The notes under the pieces: model-generated
Seen by the model: only the letters and a program-made list of their open reading frames with translations
Database searches by the model: none
What the model was told of the DNA's origin: nothing
Program-made: the position numbers and the translations under genes
NCBI GenBank assembly: GCA_934663625.1
Contig: CAKUKP010000066.1
Span: 1-18,182, forward strand
Source: an uncultured Clostridia bacterium
GTDB taxonomy: Bacteria > Bacillota > Clostridia > Christensenellales > Aristaeellaceae
Length of the DNA: 18,182 bases
Reading direction: 5' to 3'
In this document: positions 1-7,450 of the stretch, one piece after another
Numbering within the stretch: position 1 is the stretch's first letter
How the letters are laid out: the number at the start of each line of letters is the position of its first letter

Positions 1-1303
1 GTCGGATTCCGTCCAGGCGGAACCTGCCCAGTTCCTTATTCTGGGAAGCCACCGGCCGTTCGCCCTGCAATACGTGCACGTCCACCGCCGTTTGGAAGCT
101 GGCGGCCGTGGTAAAAATCTGGCTGCGCTGAATCGGGATCGATGAATTGCGTTCGATGATCTTCGCGTATACGTCGCCCACGGTTTCAATGCCCAGCGAA
201 AGCGGGGTTACATCCAGCAGCAGAAGGCTCTTGACCTCGCCGCCCATTACGCCCGCCTGCAGCGCCGCGCCCATCGCCACGCATTCATCGGGGTTGATGC
301 CCTTGAAGGGTTCCTTGCCGGTAAAGCGGCGCACGGCCTCCTGTACGGCGGGAATGCGGCTGGAACCGCCGACCATCAGCACCTTGGAAAGCGATGCGGG
401 GGTAAGCCCCGAATCCGCCATCGCCTGCTGCACCGGCCCCATCGTCATATCCACCAGATGGCGGGTCAGTTCATCGAACTTGGCGCGCGTCAGCGTGGTT
501 TCCATGTGCAGCGGCCCATTTTTATTGGCGGTCAGGAACGGCAGATTGATGCTTGCCGAGGTAATGCCGGATAATTCGATCTTCGCCTTTTCCGCCGCTT
601 CGCGAATGCGCTGCATGGCGGTGGGATCCTTGCGCAGATCGATCTTGTTTTCCCGCCTGAATTCATCCAGCAGGTAATCCACGATGCACTGATCGAAATC
701 ATCGCCGCCCAGGCGGTTGTTGCCCGCGGTCGCCAGCACTTCGATCACATCGGAATTGATATCCAGAATCGATACATCGAACGTGCCGCCGCCCAGATCG
801 TAGACCATGATCTTCTGCGGCTCTTCCTTATCCACGCCGTAGGCGAGCGCCGCCGCGGTGGGTTCATTGATGATGCGCTTTACGGTAAGTCCCGCGATCA
901 TGCCCGCGTCCTTCGTCGCCTGACGCTGCGCATCGGTGAAATACGCAGGCACGGTAATCACCGCCTCCGTAACCTTTTCGCCCAGATAGCTTTCCGCATC
1001 CGCCTTCAGTTTTTGCAGAATCATCGCCGATATTTCCTGCGGCGTATACTTTTTTCCATCGATATTTACGCGGAAATCCGTGCCCATTTCGCGCTTGATG
1101 GAGCTTACGGTGCGTTCGCTGTTCGTAACGGCCTGGCGCTTCGCCACCTGCCCCACCATGCGTTCCCCATTTTGGGAAAACGCCACGATGGAGGGCGTGG
1201 TGCGCCCGCCTTCGGAATTGGGAATGACCACCGGTTCGCCCGCTTCAATTACCGCGACGCAAGAATTCGTTGTACCCAGATCGATGCCGATCACTTTGCT
1301 CAT
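1..1303 (-). CDS. dnaK: Chaperone protein DnaK (Hsp70), 5' part; runs off the left edge
   Basis: ATP-dependent cytosolic chaperone that binds and refolds exposed hydrophobic peptides with DnaJ and GrpE. 434 codons are present; the rest of the substrate-binding domain and the lid lie outside the window. The ATPase domain shows IGIDLGTTNS at the N-terminus, the phosphate-2 motif YDLGGGTFD and the adenosine motif VGGSSRIP, then LLLLDVTPLSLGIET, which opens the substrate-binding domain. After TVSSIKREMG the protein passes directly to DFRVNIDGKKYTPQEIS, so it lacks the roughly two-dozen-residue insert of Gram-negative DnaK; this marks a Gram-positive type. The start is ATG at 1303, with GGAGGA seven bases upstream. 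No grpE or hrcA precedes it: the neighbour upstream is a response regulator, 106 bp away. I see no CIRCE operator and no convincing promoter in that gap. Confidence 0.97.
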   Translation of the reverse strand, partial: MSKVIGIDLGTTNSCVAVIEAGEPVVIPNSEGGRTTPSIVAFSQNGERMVGQVAKRQAVTNSERTVSSIKREMGTDFRVNIDGKKYTPQEISAMILQKLKADAESYLGEKVTEAVITVPAYFTDAQRQATKDAGMIAGLTVKRIINEPTAAALAYGVDKEEPQKIMVYDLGGGTFDVSILDINSDVIEVLATAGNNRLGGDDFDQCIVDYLLDEFRRENKIDLRKDPTAMQRIREAAEKAKIELSGITSASINLPFLTANKNGPLHMETTLTRAKFDELTRHLVDMTMGPVQQAMADSGLTPASLSKVLMVGGSSRIPAVQEAVRRFTGKEPFKGINPDECVAMGAALQAGVMGGEVKSLLLLDVTPLSLGIETVGDVYAKIIERNSSIPIQRSQIFTTAASFQTAVDVHVLQGERPVASQNKELGRFRLDGIR

Positions 1304-1377
1304 GCCTGTCCTCCGTTCCCTACGGGTTCGATTGATCCGTTTATGCTACGCATTTTAGCCGAACATTATCAACCCAA

Positions 1378-1414
1378 TGTGAATTGTCTGTTTCCACATT
1401 TTTGCGAATTCACA
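1378..1414. repeat. 8-bp inverted repeat upstream of dnaK
   Basis: TGTGAATT (1378-1385) and AATTCACA (1407-1414) are perfect inverted copies separated by 21 bases. They straddle the stop codon of the response regulator and the start of the dnaK upstream gap. There is no T-run, so a terminator is unlikely. An operator or a chance repeat are both possible. It does not match CIRCE (TTAGCACTC-N9-GAGTGCTAA). Confidence 0.3.
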
Positions 1415-2198
1415 TGCGCCGCTTTTCCGCACGCAGAATTTCCGACATCGGCTCCGCCCACGGATATTGCAGCATGAATTCCCCGTGAAAGGCGTTGATC
1501 GCGCTCTGTTTTCCGCTTTTGAAATCAAAAAGATCGCAGGAAAACGCATCCGTATTCAGTGAAAGCGTGCTGCGCTTTCGCAGCAGCATATCCTCCGCGC
1601 CGACCTCCTTGAGCGTATCGCTGAGCGCCTTGATCGTGGTACGGTAGCCCACGCCCTGATTGCCCGTTTCCGACCACAGCGTGCGCTGCATTTCATGGAT
1701 GGTCACTTCGCCGCCCATGCGCGATATGCATAACGCCAGCAGCTCCTTCGCCTTGGCGGATTTGAAATTCACCAGCTTGCCATCCGCAAATACGTCGAAA
1801 TGCCCGAACGTGCGCACGGCGATGCGCTTCTGCTTGCGTTCGCCCAGCAGGCGCGCGCGCTCCAATGCGTCGAGAATATCCTCGCGCTCATAGGGCTTGA
1901 ACACTACGAAATCCGCCTTCATCTGAATAGCGTCCACGGAAAATTCCGGATGCGCCGTGACGAATATGATCACGATCTTCGGCCAGATTTCGCGCAGACG
2001 GCGCGCCAGCGTAATGCCAGTCATGCCCGGCATATCGATATCCAGCAGCGCAAAATCCACCGGATTGCTCTGGGCGTAGATCAGCGCCTCCTCCGGCGCA
2101 TCGAACATGCCCACCACTTCAAAGCCGGGCATATTGCCGCATTCGATTCTAAACAGATTCAAGGAAAGCGGTTCATCATCTACCAGTATAACCCTCAT
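1410..2198 (-). CDS. Response regulator with a SARP/OmpR-like winged-helix output domain
   Basis: Cytosolic transcription regulator of 262 aa, paired with the kinase encoded just upstream. Residues 1-120 form a receiver domain: acidic pair D7/D8, phospho-acceptor D53 in LLDIDMPGMTG, conserved T81 and K101 (FKPYE). After a linker, residues ~125-225 begin VRTFGHFDVFADGK and continue with FKSAKAKELLALC. That is the pattern of the winged-helix DNA-binding domain of SARP-type regulators (AfsR/DnrI family) and of related clostridial regulators. Only a short tail follows, so a full bacterial transcriptional activation domain is not present. The start ATG overlaps the kinase stop by four bases (ATGA), implying translational coupling. 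The target genes are not evident; dnaK directly downstream might be cotranscribed. Confidence 0.9.
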   Translation of the reverse strand: MRVILVDDEPLSLNLFRIECGNMPGFEVVGMFDAPEEALIYAQSNPVDFALLDIDMPGMTGITLARRLREIWPKIVIIFVTAHPEFSVDAIQMKADFVVFKPYEREDILDALERARLLGERKQKRIAVRTFGHFDVFADGKLVNFKSAKAKELLALCISRMGGEVTIHEMQRTLWSETGNQGVGYRTTIKALSDTLKEVGAEDMLLRKRSTLSLNTDAFSCDLFDFKSGKQSAINAFHGEFMLQYPWAEPMSEILRAEKRRM

Positions 2199-3925
2199 TG
2201 CTGCAGCCCCTTATTCTTGATGTGCTTGGGATAAACGATATATGCGGTTTTTCCGCCCAGATCGTTATCCGAATAGCGGATCGGCGGTATGCCGTAATAT
2301 TCCAGACGGGTATTTACGTTTTCAATCGCCGTATGCCGCTTCTGATCGTCCCGCGGCTGCGCCTCGATCTGCGCGCCGGGGCCGTTATCGATCACTTCAA
2401 TATGGTAGCCGTCCTTTTCCTCGCGACAGACCACGCGCACCAGACCGCCGCCGCGGCGAAGCTGCACGGCGTGAATTACCGAATTTTCTACGAGCGGCTG
2501 AATCGTCAGCGGCAGGATTTCAAAATCCTCCGTTTCCACATCGAATTCGATCCGGAACCGTTCGCCCAGCTGCGCCTTTTTGATATCCGTGTAGGCGCGA
2601 ATGGCGCGGAGCTCCTTGGAAAATGGCACGGTCTGCGCCATCTGTTCCACGCCGTCCACGCGATACCGCACATATTTTGCGAAATCGCCCGTCATTTTAT
2701 AGGCGCGATCCGCATCCAGACGGATCAGCGCGCGGATGGAATCCAGCGTATGATAGAAAAAGTGGCTGGTAATCTGAATCGTCGCAATTTCGCTGCGGGA
2801 TACGTCCAGCGCCGTTTCCAATCGAATTTCGCGCGCGCGCGCCGAAATTACGGAGGTTACGATTCGATAGATCACGATGAAGATGTACAGAAACAGGCCG
2901 AGGTACACCGCCCAGGTAATATCGCCGATCCGGTAATATTCCATCACCGAAAACAGCGTAAGCGCCGTGCTCAATGGGATTACGAGCCTTCGGCTGTGCT
3001 GGCTCAATTCCAGAACGAGCGCGTATACCGCCGTAACGACGCAGATTACCGTAGTAATAATCATCGATTCGGGCAGCTCCCATACGTGCAGAAGATGCAG
3101 AAGCGATAAGATCACGGCGGACGCGATGCTGATTACATGTATGATGGCGGCAATCAGCCTGCGAACGCCCTTGTACTGGCGCATCATGTATCTGGAATAC
3201 ATGACTGGACACATCATAAACGATATGCCGCGAATCAGATTGTAGGCGACGCCATCATACATATTCAGCAAAAGATAAGTCTGCTTCGAAGCCATATACA
3301 CCGCCAGCACCACGATGAACATGCACAGCGAATACATGCCGCGGTTGCCCAGCACATGATGAAAGCGCAGAATCAGCGCCACGATGCAGAAAATAATGCC
3401 GATGAACATGATGCCCAGCGCGGCGGCGAAGCGGGAAAAGGTCTGAATCAGCAGAAAGCGTTCGATATCGCTCTCCGCACCGAAATAGGCGTTCAGCCCC
3501 GGATTGGCGTATTGCCGGTACGGCGTGGTGATTTCCACCGTGATAAACGCATTTTTCGTATGCACCGGCAGGATGATCTTATTCCAGATGGACGGCGCGG
3601 CGCTGGAAAAGCGTTCGCCGCGCGGCTTATCAAAATGATACACCTGCGCATCGTTTAACCAGGCGCGCACCTCGGCGTATTCCGTATAGAAGCATACCGA
3701 ATCCACGGATTCGTTTTCTTCGGGCAGCGCGGCGGTATAGCGGGTTACGTATTTTCCATCGATCTGTTCCGACGCAATTTCCGTCCATTCACTTCGAACG
3801 CGCGTAATCCGCCCCAGAAGATTTCCATAGCTTACGGAAATCAGCACGATGTATACGATCAGCGCAGCCGCAATCAACAAAAACGGCTGGATTTCCAATA
3901 TGTGATTGCGCTGCCTTTCGTTCAT
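2195..3925 (-). CDS. Membrane sensor histidine kinase, LytS-like His_kinase family
   Basis: 576 aa. One N-terminal membrane helix (residues ~13-33) is followed by an extracellular part (~35-160). Then comes a cluster of about seven hydrophobic helices (~165-365), reminiscent of 7TM sensor modules, and a cytosolic kinase. The phospho-acceptor region reads ITSHFFYHTLDSI, aligning its first H with the family motif PHFLxNTL; the usual P and N are S and H here. The ATPase part has the N box QPLVENSVIHAV and the G box DNGPG, then HTAIENVNTRLEYYG. I chose ATG 3925 because GGGAGG lies 10 bases upstream; a TTG at 3943 is in frame but would put the SD inside the gene. It is transcribed from a promoter at 3958-3986 and overlaps the response regulator gene by 4 bp. 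The ligand is unknown. Confidence 0.9.
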   Translation of the reverse strand: MNERQRNHILEIQPFLLIAAALIVYIVLISVSYGNLLGRITRVRSEWTEIASEQIDGKYVTRYTAALPEENESVDSVCFYTEYAEVRAWLNDAQVYHFDKPRGERFSSAAPSIWNKIILPVHTKNAFITVEITTPYRQYANPGLNAYFGAESDIERFLLIQTFSRFAAALGIMFIGIIFCIVALILRFHHVLGNRGMYSLCMFIVVLAVYMASKQTYLLLNMYDGVAYNLIRGISFMMCPVMYSRYMMRQYKGVRRLIAAIIHVISIASAVILSLLHLLHVWELPESMIITTVICVVTAVYALVLELSQHSRRLVIPLSTALTLFSVMEYYRIGDITWAVYLGLFLYIFIVIYRIVTSVISARAREIRLETALDVSRSEIATIQITSHFFYHTLDSIRALIRLDADRAYKMTGDFAKYVRYRVDGVEQMAQTVPFSKELRAIRAYTDIKKAQLGERFRIEFDVETEDFEILPLTIQPLVENSVIHAVQLRRGGGLVRVVCREEKDGYHIEVIDNGPGAQIEAQPRDDQKRHTAIENVNTRLEYYGIPPIRYSDNDLGGKTAYIVYPKHIKNKGLQQ

Positions 3926-3957
3926 GCGCCCGCATCCTCCCAAATTTCATCTATTGT

Positions 3958-3986
3958 ATCATACCACATTCCATGCGCCGTTTCAA
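3958..3986 (-). promoter_or_regulatory. Sigma-A promoter for the two-component operon
   Basis: On the minus strand TTGAAA (3981-3986) is separated by 17 bases from TATGAT (3958-3963). It lies 33 bp upstream of the kinase start and just downstream of the yjdF terminator, so the two units are transcriptionally separate. Confidence 0.75.
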
Positions 3987-4013
3987 GCGGAAACGATGGG
4001 CAAAATGGCATGG

Positions 4014-4047
4014 AAAAAGCACCGAGGCATTACCTGCCCCGATGCTT
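4014..4047 (-). terminator. Intrinsic terminator of yjdF, overlapping its 3' end
   Basis: In the minus-strand transcript a 13-bp stem (4035-4047 paired with 4017-4029, two of the pairs being G-U) closes a 5-base loop (4030-4034) and is followed by a run of five U (4014-4018). The last five sense codons of yjdF form the left arm and the stop codon TAA sits in the loop. Confidence 0.88.
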
Positions 4048-4446
4048 TTCGCGCTGCTTCTGTCGATGCAATTCAAACTGACGCTGCTTTTCCGCTGCCT
4101 TCTGTTCGCGGCTGACCGTTTTGCGCGCAAGCTTATTTGCTTCGCGCTGCATCTGCAGCGCCTGCTGCGAACGGGTGCCGGTTCCGACGCTTGCGGCTTG
4201 CTTCCGCAGTTCCCTTTGCATTCGCTTCGGGTTGTACGCTTCCGTTTTGACCTTTGCTTCGACAGACGGACTGAACGCCAGCCGACCGTAGTTTTTCAGT
4301 AGAAACGCGTGAACCTCGTAATCCTTCGGTTCGGCGCCGAATGTAATTTTACATGCGGTCAGCCGACCCGCCTCGATTCGCTCTATCACACCGACCCAGA
4401 ATGGATCTTCAAAAAACACCGTCAGCTTTGCGGAACATACGTCCAT
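4030..4446 (-). CDS. yjdF: YjdF family protein (DUF2992)
   Basis: 138 aa, the usual size for YjdF/DUF2992 proteins. The N-terminal half (LTVFFEDPFWVGVIER, then a stretch ending FLLKNYGRLAFSP) carries the family pattern. The C-terminal half is strongly basic and rich in K, R, Q and A (PKRMQRELRKQ, KLARKTVSREQKAAEKQ), probably a long helix. The molecular function is unknown. In other Firmicutes the gene is preceded by the yjdF riboswitch, reported to respond to azaaromatic compounds, which suggests a role in handling such toxic compounds. Here it is monocistronic, with its own promoter (4604-4632), a ~150-nt structured leader and its own terminator. ATG 4446 has GGAGGG seven bases upstream, and that SD can be sequestered by the leader. 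Confidence 0.9.
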   Translation of the reverse strand: MDVCSAKLTVFFEDPFWVGVIERIEAGRLTACKITFGAEPKDYEVHAFLLKNYGRLAFSPSVEAKVKTEAYNPKRMQRELRKQAASVGTGTRSQQALQMQREANKLARKTVSREQKAAEKQRQFELHRQKQREKHRGR

Positions 4447-4452
4447 GGTATC

Positions 4453-4597
4453 ACCCTCCTATTGTTTTATCCAGCAGGTTTGGACAACCCGGAGGGGAAG
4501 GTTACTTACCTGCGCCAATCGGCACAGACGGCTGGGCTACCTACCAGCTCTGGCGCAATCAGATTGCGCGTTGCGTTTTTATCCTGCGCTGCGTACC
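4453..4597 (-). promoter_or_regulatory. Probable yjdF riboswitch (structured leader of yjdF)
   Basis: The leader between promoter and gene is about 150 nt. Read on the minus strand, GCGCCA-type pairing joins 4551-4556 with 4512-4517 and encloses a conserved-looking core, GCTGGTAGGTAGCCCAGC. The same left arm can instead pair in a second hairpin, 4553-4560 with 4562-4569 (GCGCAATC / GATTGCGC). Near the gene, CCCTCC (transcript of 4491-4496) is exactly complementary to the SD core GGAGGG (4454-4459), so ribosome access could be switched. Known: yjdF RNAs lie in front of yjdF genes and control expression. The assignment rests on gene context and visible pairing; I did not align it to the family consensus. 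Confidence 0.75.
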
Positions 4598-4603
4598 GAA
4601 TTT

Positions 4604-4632
4604 ATGATACGCCGCGGTCGCGCGTCTGTCAA
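4604..4632 (-). promoter_or_regulatory. Strong sigma-A promoter of yjdF
   Basis: On the minus strand a perfect TTGACA (4627-4632) is followed after 17 bases by TATCAT (4604-4609). It lies immediately after the stop codon of the SSB-like gene and about 160 bp before yjdF, leaving room for the riboswitch leader. Confidence 0.85.
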
Positions 4633-4634
4633 GC

Positions 4635-5306
4635 TCAATTCGGCATCGTCTGCACGGCTTCGGTATGAGCGCGCGGCGCGATGGGATCGCGCGGCGGCAG
4701 TTCATCGGCCTCCAGCGTGAATGCGGAAATTTCATAGGCGTTGCGGGTGATGTATTCCCCGCTTTCGGTCAGCTTCTGATACTCTCTGGATTGCAGTCTG
4801 CCCGTAATGTGCACGCGATCGCCCACGTGGAAACGCGAAGCGTACTGCGCGTTTCTGCCCCACGCGATGCAGGGCAGATAATCGCTCTTGCCGAACGCGC
4901 GGTTCACGGCGATCATCATATCGCAGATTTCGCGCCCAAACGGCGTAGATCGATACACCGGCGGCTTGCACAGCACGCCGGAGAGCGTTACGCGGTTCAT
5001 GGTATCGTTTTCCGCCGTTTCCGACATGGACTGCACAAAGAGCGTAACCATCAGCCGCCCCGCGCCGTCGATTACCTTATTATAGGATCGAACCTGCCCG
5101 CTGACCAGCAGCAGCCGATCCTGCAGCGATTCATGCATGGCGAGCAGCTTGCCCGGAATGGTCACCGGCAAATGATCCGCCGCCCCCGACAGGCGCTTTA
5201 CCGCCAGCGTGCCCGTATAGAAGGGTTCATTCATTACCTCGTGGCTTAAAACAAGATCGTCTTCGAGCCTTCCGGCTGCGATAATGCGATTATTCGGATT
5301 TTCCAT
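4635..5306 (-). CDS. Single-stranded DNA-binding protein-like, two OB-fold halves
   Basis: 223 aa. The C-terminal half (~103-200) is SSB/PriB-like: MNRVTLSGVLCKPPVYR, FGREICDMMIAVNR, a region ending LPCIAWGRNAQYASRF, then VGDRVHITGRLQSREYQK. The N-terminal half (~1-95) has the same beta pattern (NRIIAAGRLEDDLVLSHEV to LLVSGQVRSYNKV) and looks like a second, diverged OB fold; such two-domain SSB-like proteins occur in Clostridia. The acidic C-terminal tip of true SSB (DDDIPF type) is missing: the protein ends EAVQTMPN. It may bind single strands in one chain with two folds, but partner recruitment as in housekeeping SSB is unlikely. ATG 5306 has GAGGTGAT upstream. Divergent from the DNA methyltransferase gene. 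Confidence 0.8.
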   Translation of the reverse strand: MENPNNRIIAAGRLEDDLVLSHEVMNEPFYTGTLAVKRLSGAADHLPVTIPGKLLAMHESLQDRLLLVSGQVRSYNKVIDGAGRLMVTLFVQSMSETAENDTMNRVTLSGVLCKPPVYRSTPFGREICDMMIAVNRAFGKSDYLPCIAWGRNAQYASRFHVGDRVHITGRLQSREYQKLTESGEYITRNAYEISAFTLEADELPPRDPIAPRAHTEAVQTMPN

Positions 5307-5349
5307 CGTATCACCTCTGGATATTGAATATATTTCCAGTACACTTTAT

Positions 5350-5363
5350 GCGCGGCACCGCGC
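5350..5363. promoter_or_regulatory. Palindrome between divergent SSB-like and methyltransferase genes
   Basis: GCGCGG-CA-CCGCGC is a perfect 6+6 inverted repeat in the middle of the 145-bp divergent intergenic region, upstream of the plus-strand promoter. It could be an operator acting on both genes. The local composition favours GCGC runs, so chance is possible. Confidence 0.3.
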
Positions 5364-5392
5364 CAATATGCGGTATATACGAAATTATCATC

Positions 5393-5421
5393 TTGTGGCG
5401 AGCGCAGAAACGTGTTATAAT
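5393..5421 (+). promoter_or_regulatory. Promoter of the DNA methyltransferase gene
   Basis: A perfect -10 TATAAT (5416-5421) lies 31 bp before the start codon. The -35 at 17-bp spacing is only TTGTGG (5393-5398), so the promoter may be moderate or need an activator. Confidence 0.6.
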
Positions 5422-5451
5422 CAGATGGAATTCTACTGCGGAGGGCGCGTC

Positions 5452-6693
5452 ATGCTGAAACGCAATATGGAAAATCTGCCGGAAGTGCATTCCGGCAGCG
5501 GTTCAAAGGGTCGGTTTATTCTGGGCGATGCGCGAGATCAGCTTCGCGCGCTGCAGGATACGTATGCCGGCCGGATCAAGCTGATCTATCTCGATCCGCC
5601 GTTTATGACCGGCGATCAGTTTTCCATGCGCGTGCGCGTGGGCGCGGCGGATTGGAAAGCATCGCGCAGTTCGATGACGGCAGAGGCCTTTTCGGACGCG
5701 ATGACGCGCGATGAATACCTTTCCATGATGCGCGATGTGCTGACCCGCTGCCACGCGTTGCTGCGCGCCGACGGGATGCTGTTTCTGCACATCGATTACC
5801 GCACGCACCCGTATCTGCGGCTGATGATGGATGAAATCTTCGGCGAGGACAATTTTCTGAATGAAATCATCTGGGTATATCAGACCGGCGGGCGCACGTT
5901 GCGGCACTTCAGCCGCAAGCACGATGTAATCCTGTTCTACCGCAAGAGCGCGCAGTATGATTTCAACGTGCAGGAAGTGATGGCGCCGCCCACGTCCCCC
6001 AGAAGCAACCACATGCGCAGGCACGTAGATCCGGATGGGCGCGTATATCGTTCGATCAAGAGCGGCGGGCGCGTTTACACCTATTATGATGATGATCCCG
6101 TTGCGCCGACGGACGTTTGGAACGATCTTTCGCATCTGCAGCAGCGGGATCCCGAACGCACCGGATACGATACGCAAAAGCCGCTTTCGCTGCTGGAACG
6201 CATCGTGAAATGCGGATCGCGCGCGGGCGAGATTGTGCTGGATCCCTTCTCCGGCAGCGGCACCACGCTGGAAGCGGCAAAGCGCTGCGGGCGCGATTTT
6301 ATCGGCGTGGATCAGAGCCGGATTACGATGAACATCCTGCGGCGCAGATTATCGGGCGCGGATTACCGGATCGAATGCGCCGATGCCGCCGATACCGCCG
6401 AATGCCGCGCGGATGCGCACGCGGGCGTCGGTTTCTATCATGTGGATCTGCACATTTTCCGGCCGGAATCCATGCCGGATGATCGCACGTTTGATGCGCT
6501 GGACGTAATCGATAACTGGTCGGTGGGCTACATCCGCGGCGGCGAATACCACGTATACGAGGAATTCTTCCGCAGCCGGAAAACGCCCGAACTGCAAACG
6601 ACGCTGAACGCGCCGGTGTATTCCGGTCAATTGGCGATGTGCGTAAACGATGTATACGGGCGCAGGTACTTATTTGAAATTGGCCCCGAATAA
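5452..6693 (+). CDS. Site-specific DNA methyltransferase, beta-class N6-adenine/N4-cytosine type
   Basis: 413 aa. Transfers methyl from S-adenosylmethionine to an amino group in DNA. The catalytic motif IV is LIYLDPPF (DPPF at residues 48-51). The target-recognition region lies in the middle. Then come motif X (DTQKPLSLLERIV) and the AdoMet motif I DPFSGSGTT (264-272). This order, IV before X and I, defines the beta class, as in type III Mod proteins and solitary methylases. After ~300 the protein has its own C-terminal domain of unknown role. ATG 5452 is preceded by GGAGGG; an upstream in-frame extension to 5284 would cross the promoter and has no SD. No restriction nuclease is visible on either side, so it may be a solitary methylase. 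Recognition sequence cannot be told. Confidence 0.9.
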   Translation: MLKRNMENLPEVHSGSGSKGRFILGDARDQLRALQDTYAGRIKLIYLDPPFMTGDQFSMRVRVGAADWKASRSSMTAEAFSDAMTRDEYLSMMRDVLTRCHALLRADGMLFLHIDYRTHPYLRLMMDEIFGEDNFLNEIIWVYQTGGRTLRHFSRKHDVILFYRKSAQYDFNVQEVMAPPTSPRSNHMRRHVDPDGRVYRSIKSGGRVYTYYDDDPVAPTDVWNDLSHLQQRDPERTGYDTQKPLSLLERIVKCGSRAGEIVLDPFSGSGTTLEAAKRCGRDFIGVDQSRITMNILRRRLSGADYRIECADAADTAECRADAHAGVGFYHVDLHIFRPESMPDDRTFDALDVIDNWSVGYIRGGEYHVYEEFFRSRKTPELQTTLNAPVYSGQLAMCVNDVYGRRYLFEIGPE

Positions 6694-6701
6694 TCGATAA
6701 T
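6674..6701 (+). promoter_or_regulatory. Probable promoter of the DUF951-signal peptidase operon
   Basis: TTGAAA (6674-6679) and GATAAT (6696-6701) are 16 bases apart, at the very end of the methyltransferase gene. A second TATAAT occurs at 6719-6724 without a matching -35. Read-through from the methyltransferase is also possible, since no terminator is visible. Confidence 0.5.
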
Positions 6702-6754
6702 AGTTAACACTCAGGATATATAATTGATTTATTATGGATCTGGAGGGATTCGGC

Positions 6755-6952
6755 GTGCTTTTGAATACCGGCGATATTGTCAGGATGCGCAAGCCGCATC
6801 CCTGCGGAAACGATCTCTGGAAGATCACCTACGTCGGCGCGGATATCAAGATGCGCTGCGAAAAATGCGCGCGCACCGTGATGCTGGATCGCCCGACCTT
6901 TGAAAAGCGGATGAAGAAGATCGTGCAGAGCGCCGGAGAAACGCAGGCGTGA
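6755..6952 (+). CDS. Small DUF951 (YyzM-like) protein
   Basis: 65 aa if started at GTG 6755, chosen because GGAGG lies eight bases upstream; ATG 6734 is in frame but has no SD, and family members usually begin a few residues before the GDIVRM motif. The protein shows the DUF951 hallmark GDIVRMRKPHPCGNDLWKI, then two more cysteines in MRCEKCARTVML, so C-x(n)-CxxC may bind a metal. It ends with a basic FEKRMKKIV. Function is unknown. It is the first gene of a tight series: its stop overlaps the next start as GTGA. In many Firmicutes such proteins stand alone, so linkage to signal peptidases is notable. Confidence 0.85.
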   Translation: MLLNTGDIVRMRKPHPCGNDLWKITYVGADIKMRCEKCARTVMLDRPTFEKRMKKIVQSAGETQA

Positions 6953-7434
6953 AGCGGGCGCTGTGCATCATCGCCGCTGCCGCCTTGATCTGCGCGCTGC
7001 TTCGATTGTTCGTATTCCACACGGCGCGCATTACGGGAAGTTCGATGGAACGCACGCTGAACGGCGGCGATGTGGTGCTGGTATACGATCTCGCCTACGC
7101 CTTCGGGAACGCGCCGCAGCGCGGCGATATCGTGGAATGTACATTTCCCGAACGCAGCGGAAGGTACGTAAAGCGGCTGATCGGTCTGCCCGGCGATCGG
7201 ATTGAGATTCGCGAAAACTGCGTGTACATAAACGGCGAATATCTGTCCGAAAGCTATGTTTCCAGCGTAGCGGAGGATTACGCGATTCAGCTTGGCGCGG
7301 ATGATTATTTCGTGCTGGGCGATAATCGCGCCGACAGCTACGACAGTCGCGCCGCGGACATGGGCACATTGAAGCAAAAGGACATTCACGGCAGGGTGCT
7401 GATGAAGATCGCACCGCTTCGGAAAATCAAGTAA
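6949..7434 (+). CDS. lepB: Signal peptidase I (first of two)
   Basis: 161 aa. Membrane serine protease that removes signal peptides of exported proteins outside the membrane. One N-terminal helix (residues 4-23) anchors it. Catalytic serine S32 lies in ITGSSMERTL, general-base lysine K75 in YVKRLIGLPGD, and the C-terminal box is GDNRADSYDSR. This is the short form typical of Gram-positive bacteria. The start is GTG 6949, overlapping the previous stop codon (GTGA), which implies translational coupling. Paralogous to the next gene but shorter, without its charged N-terminal extension. Confidence 0.93.
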   Translation: MKRALCIIAAAALICALLRLFVFHTARITGSSMERTLNGGDVVLVYDLAYAFGNAPQRGDIVECTFPERSGRYVKRLIGLPGDRIEIRENCVYINGEYLSESYVSSVAEDYAIQLGADDYFVLGDNRADSYDSRAADMGTLKQKDIHGRVLMKIAPLRKIK

Positions 7435-7450
7435 AGCGAGGTTCATGATC

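Noticed and set aside
1304..1409. CIRCE operator before dnaK
   Set aside because: The gap was read for TTAGCACTC-N9-GAGTGCTAA; nothing similar is present.
2198..3109. 303-codon open frame antisense to the sensor kinase
   Set aside because: Shadow of the kinase gene; rich in H, R, A without domain pattern.
5284..5451. N-terminal extension of the methyltransferase
   Set aside because: Would cover the promoter and overlap the divergent gene start; ATG 5452 has a good GGAGGG.
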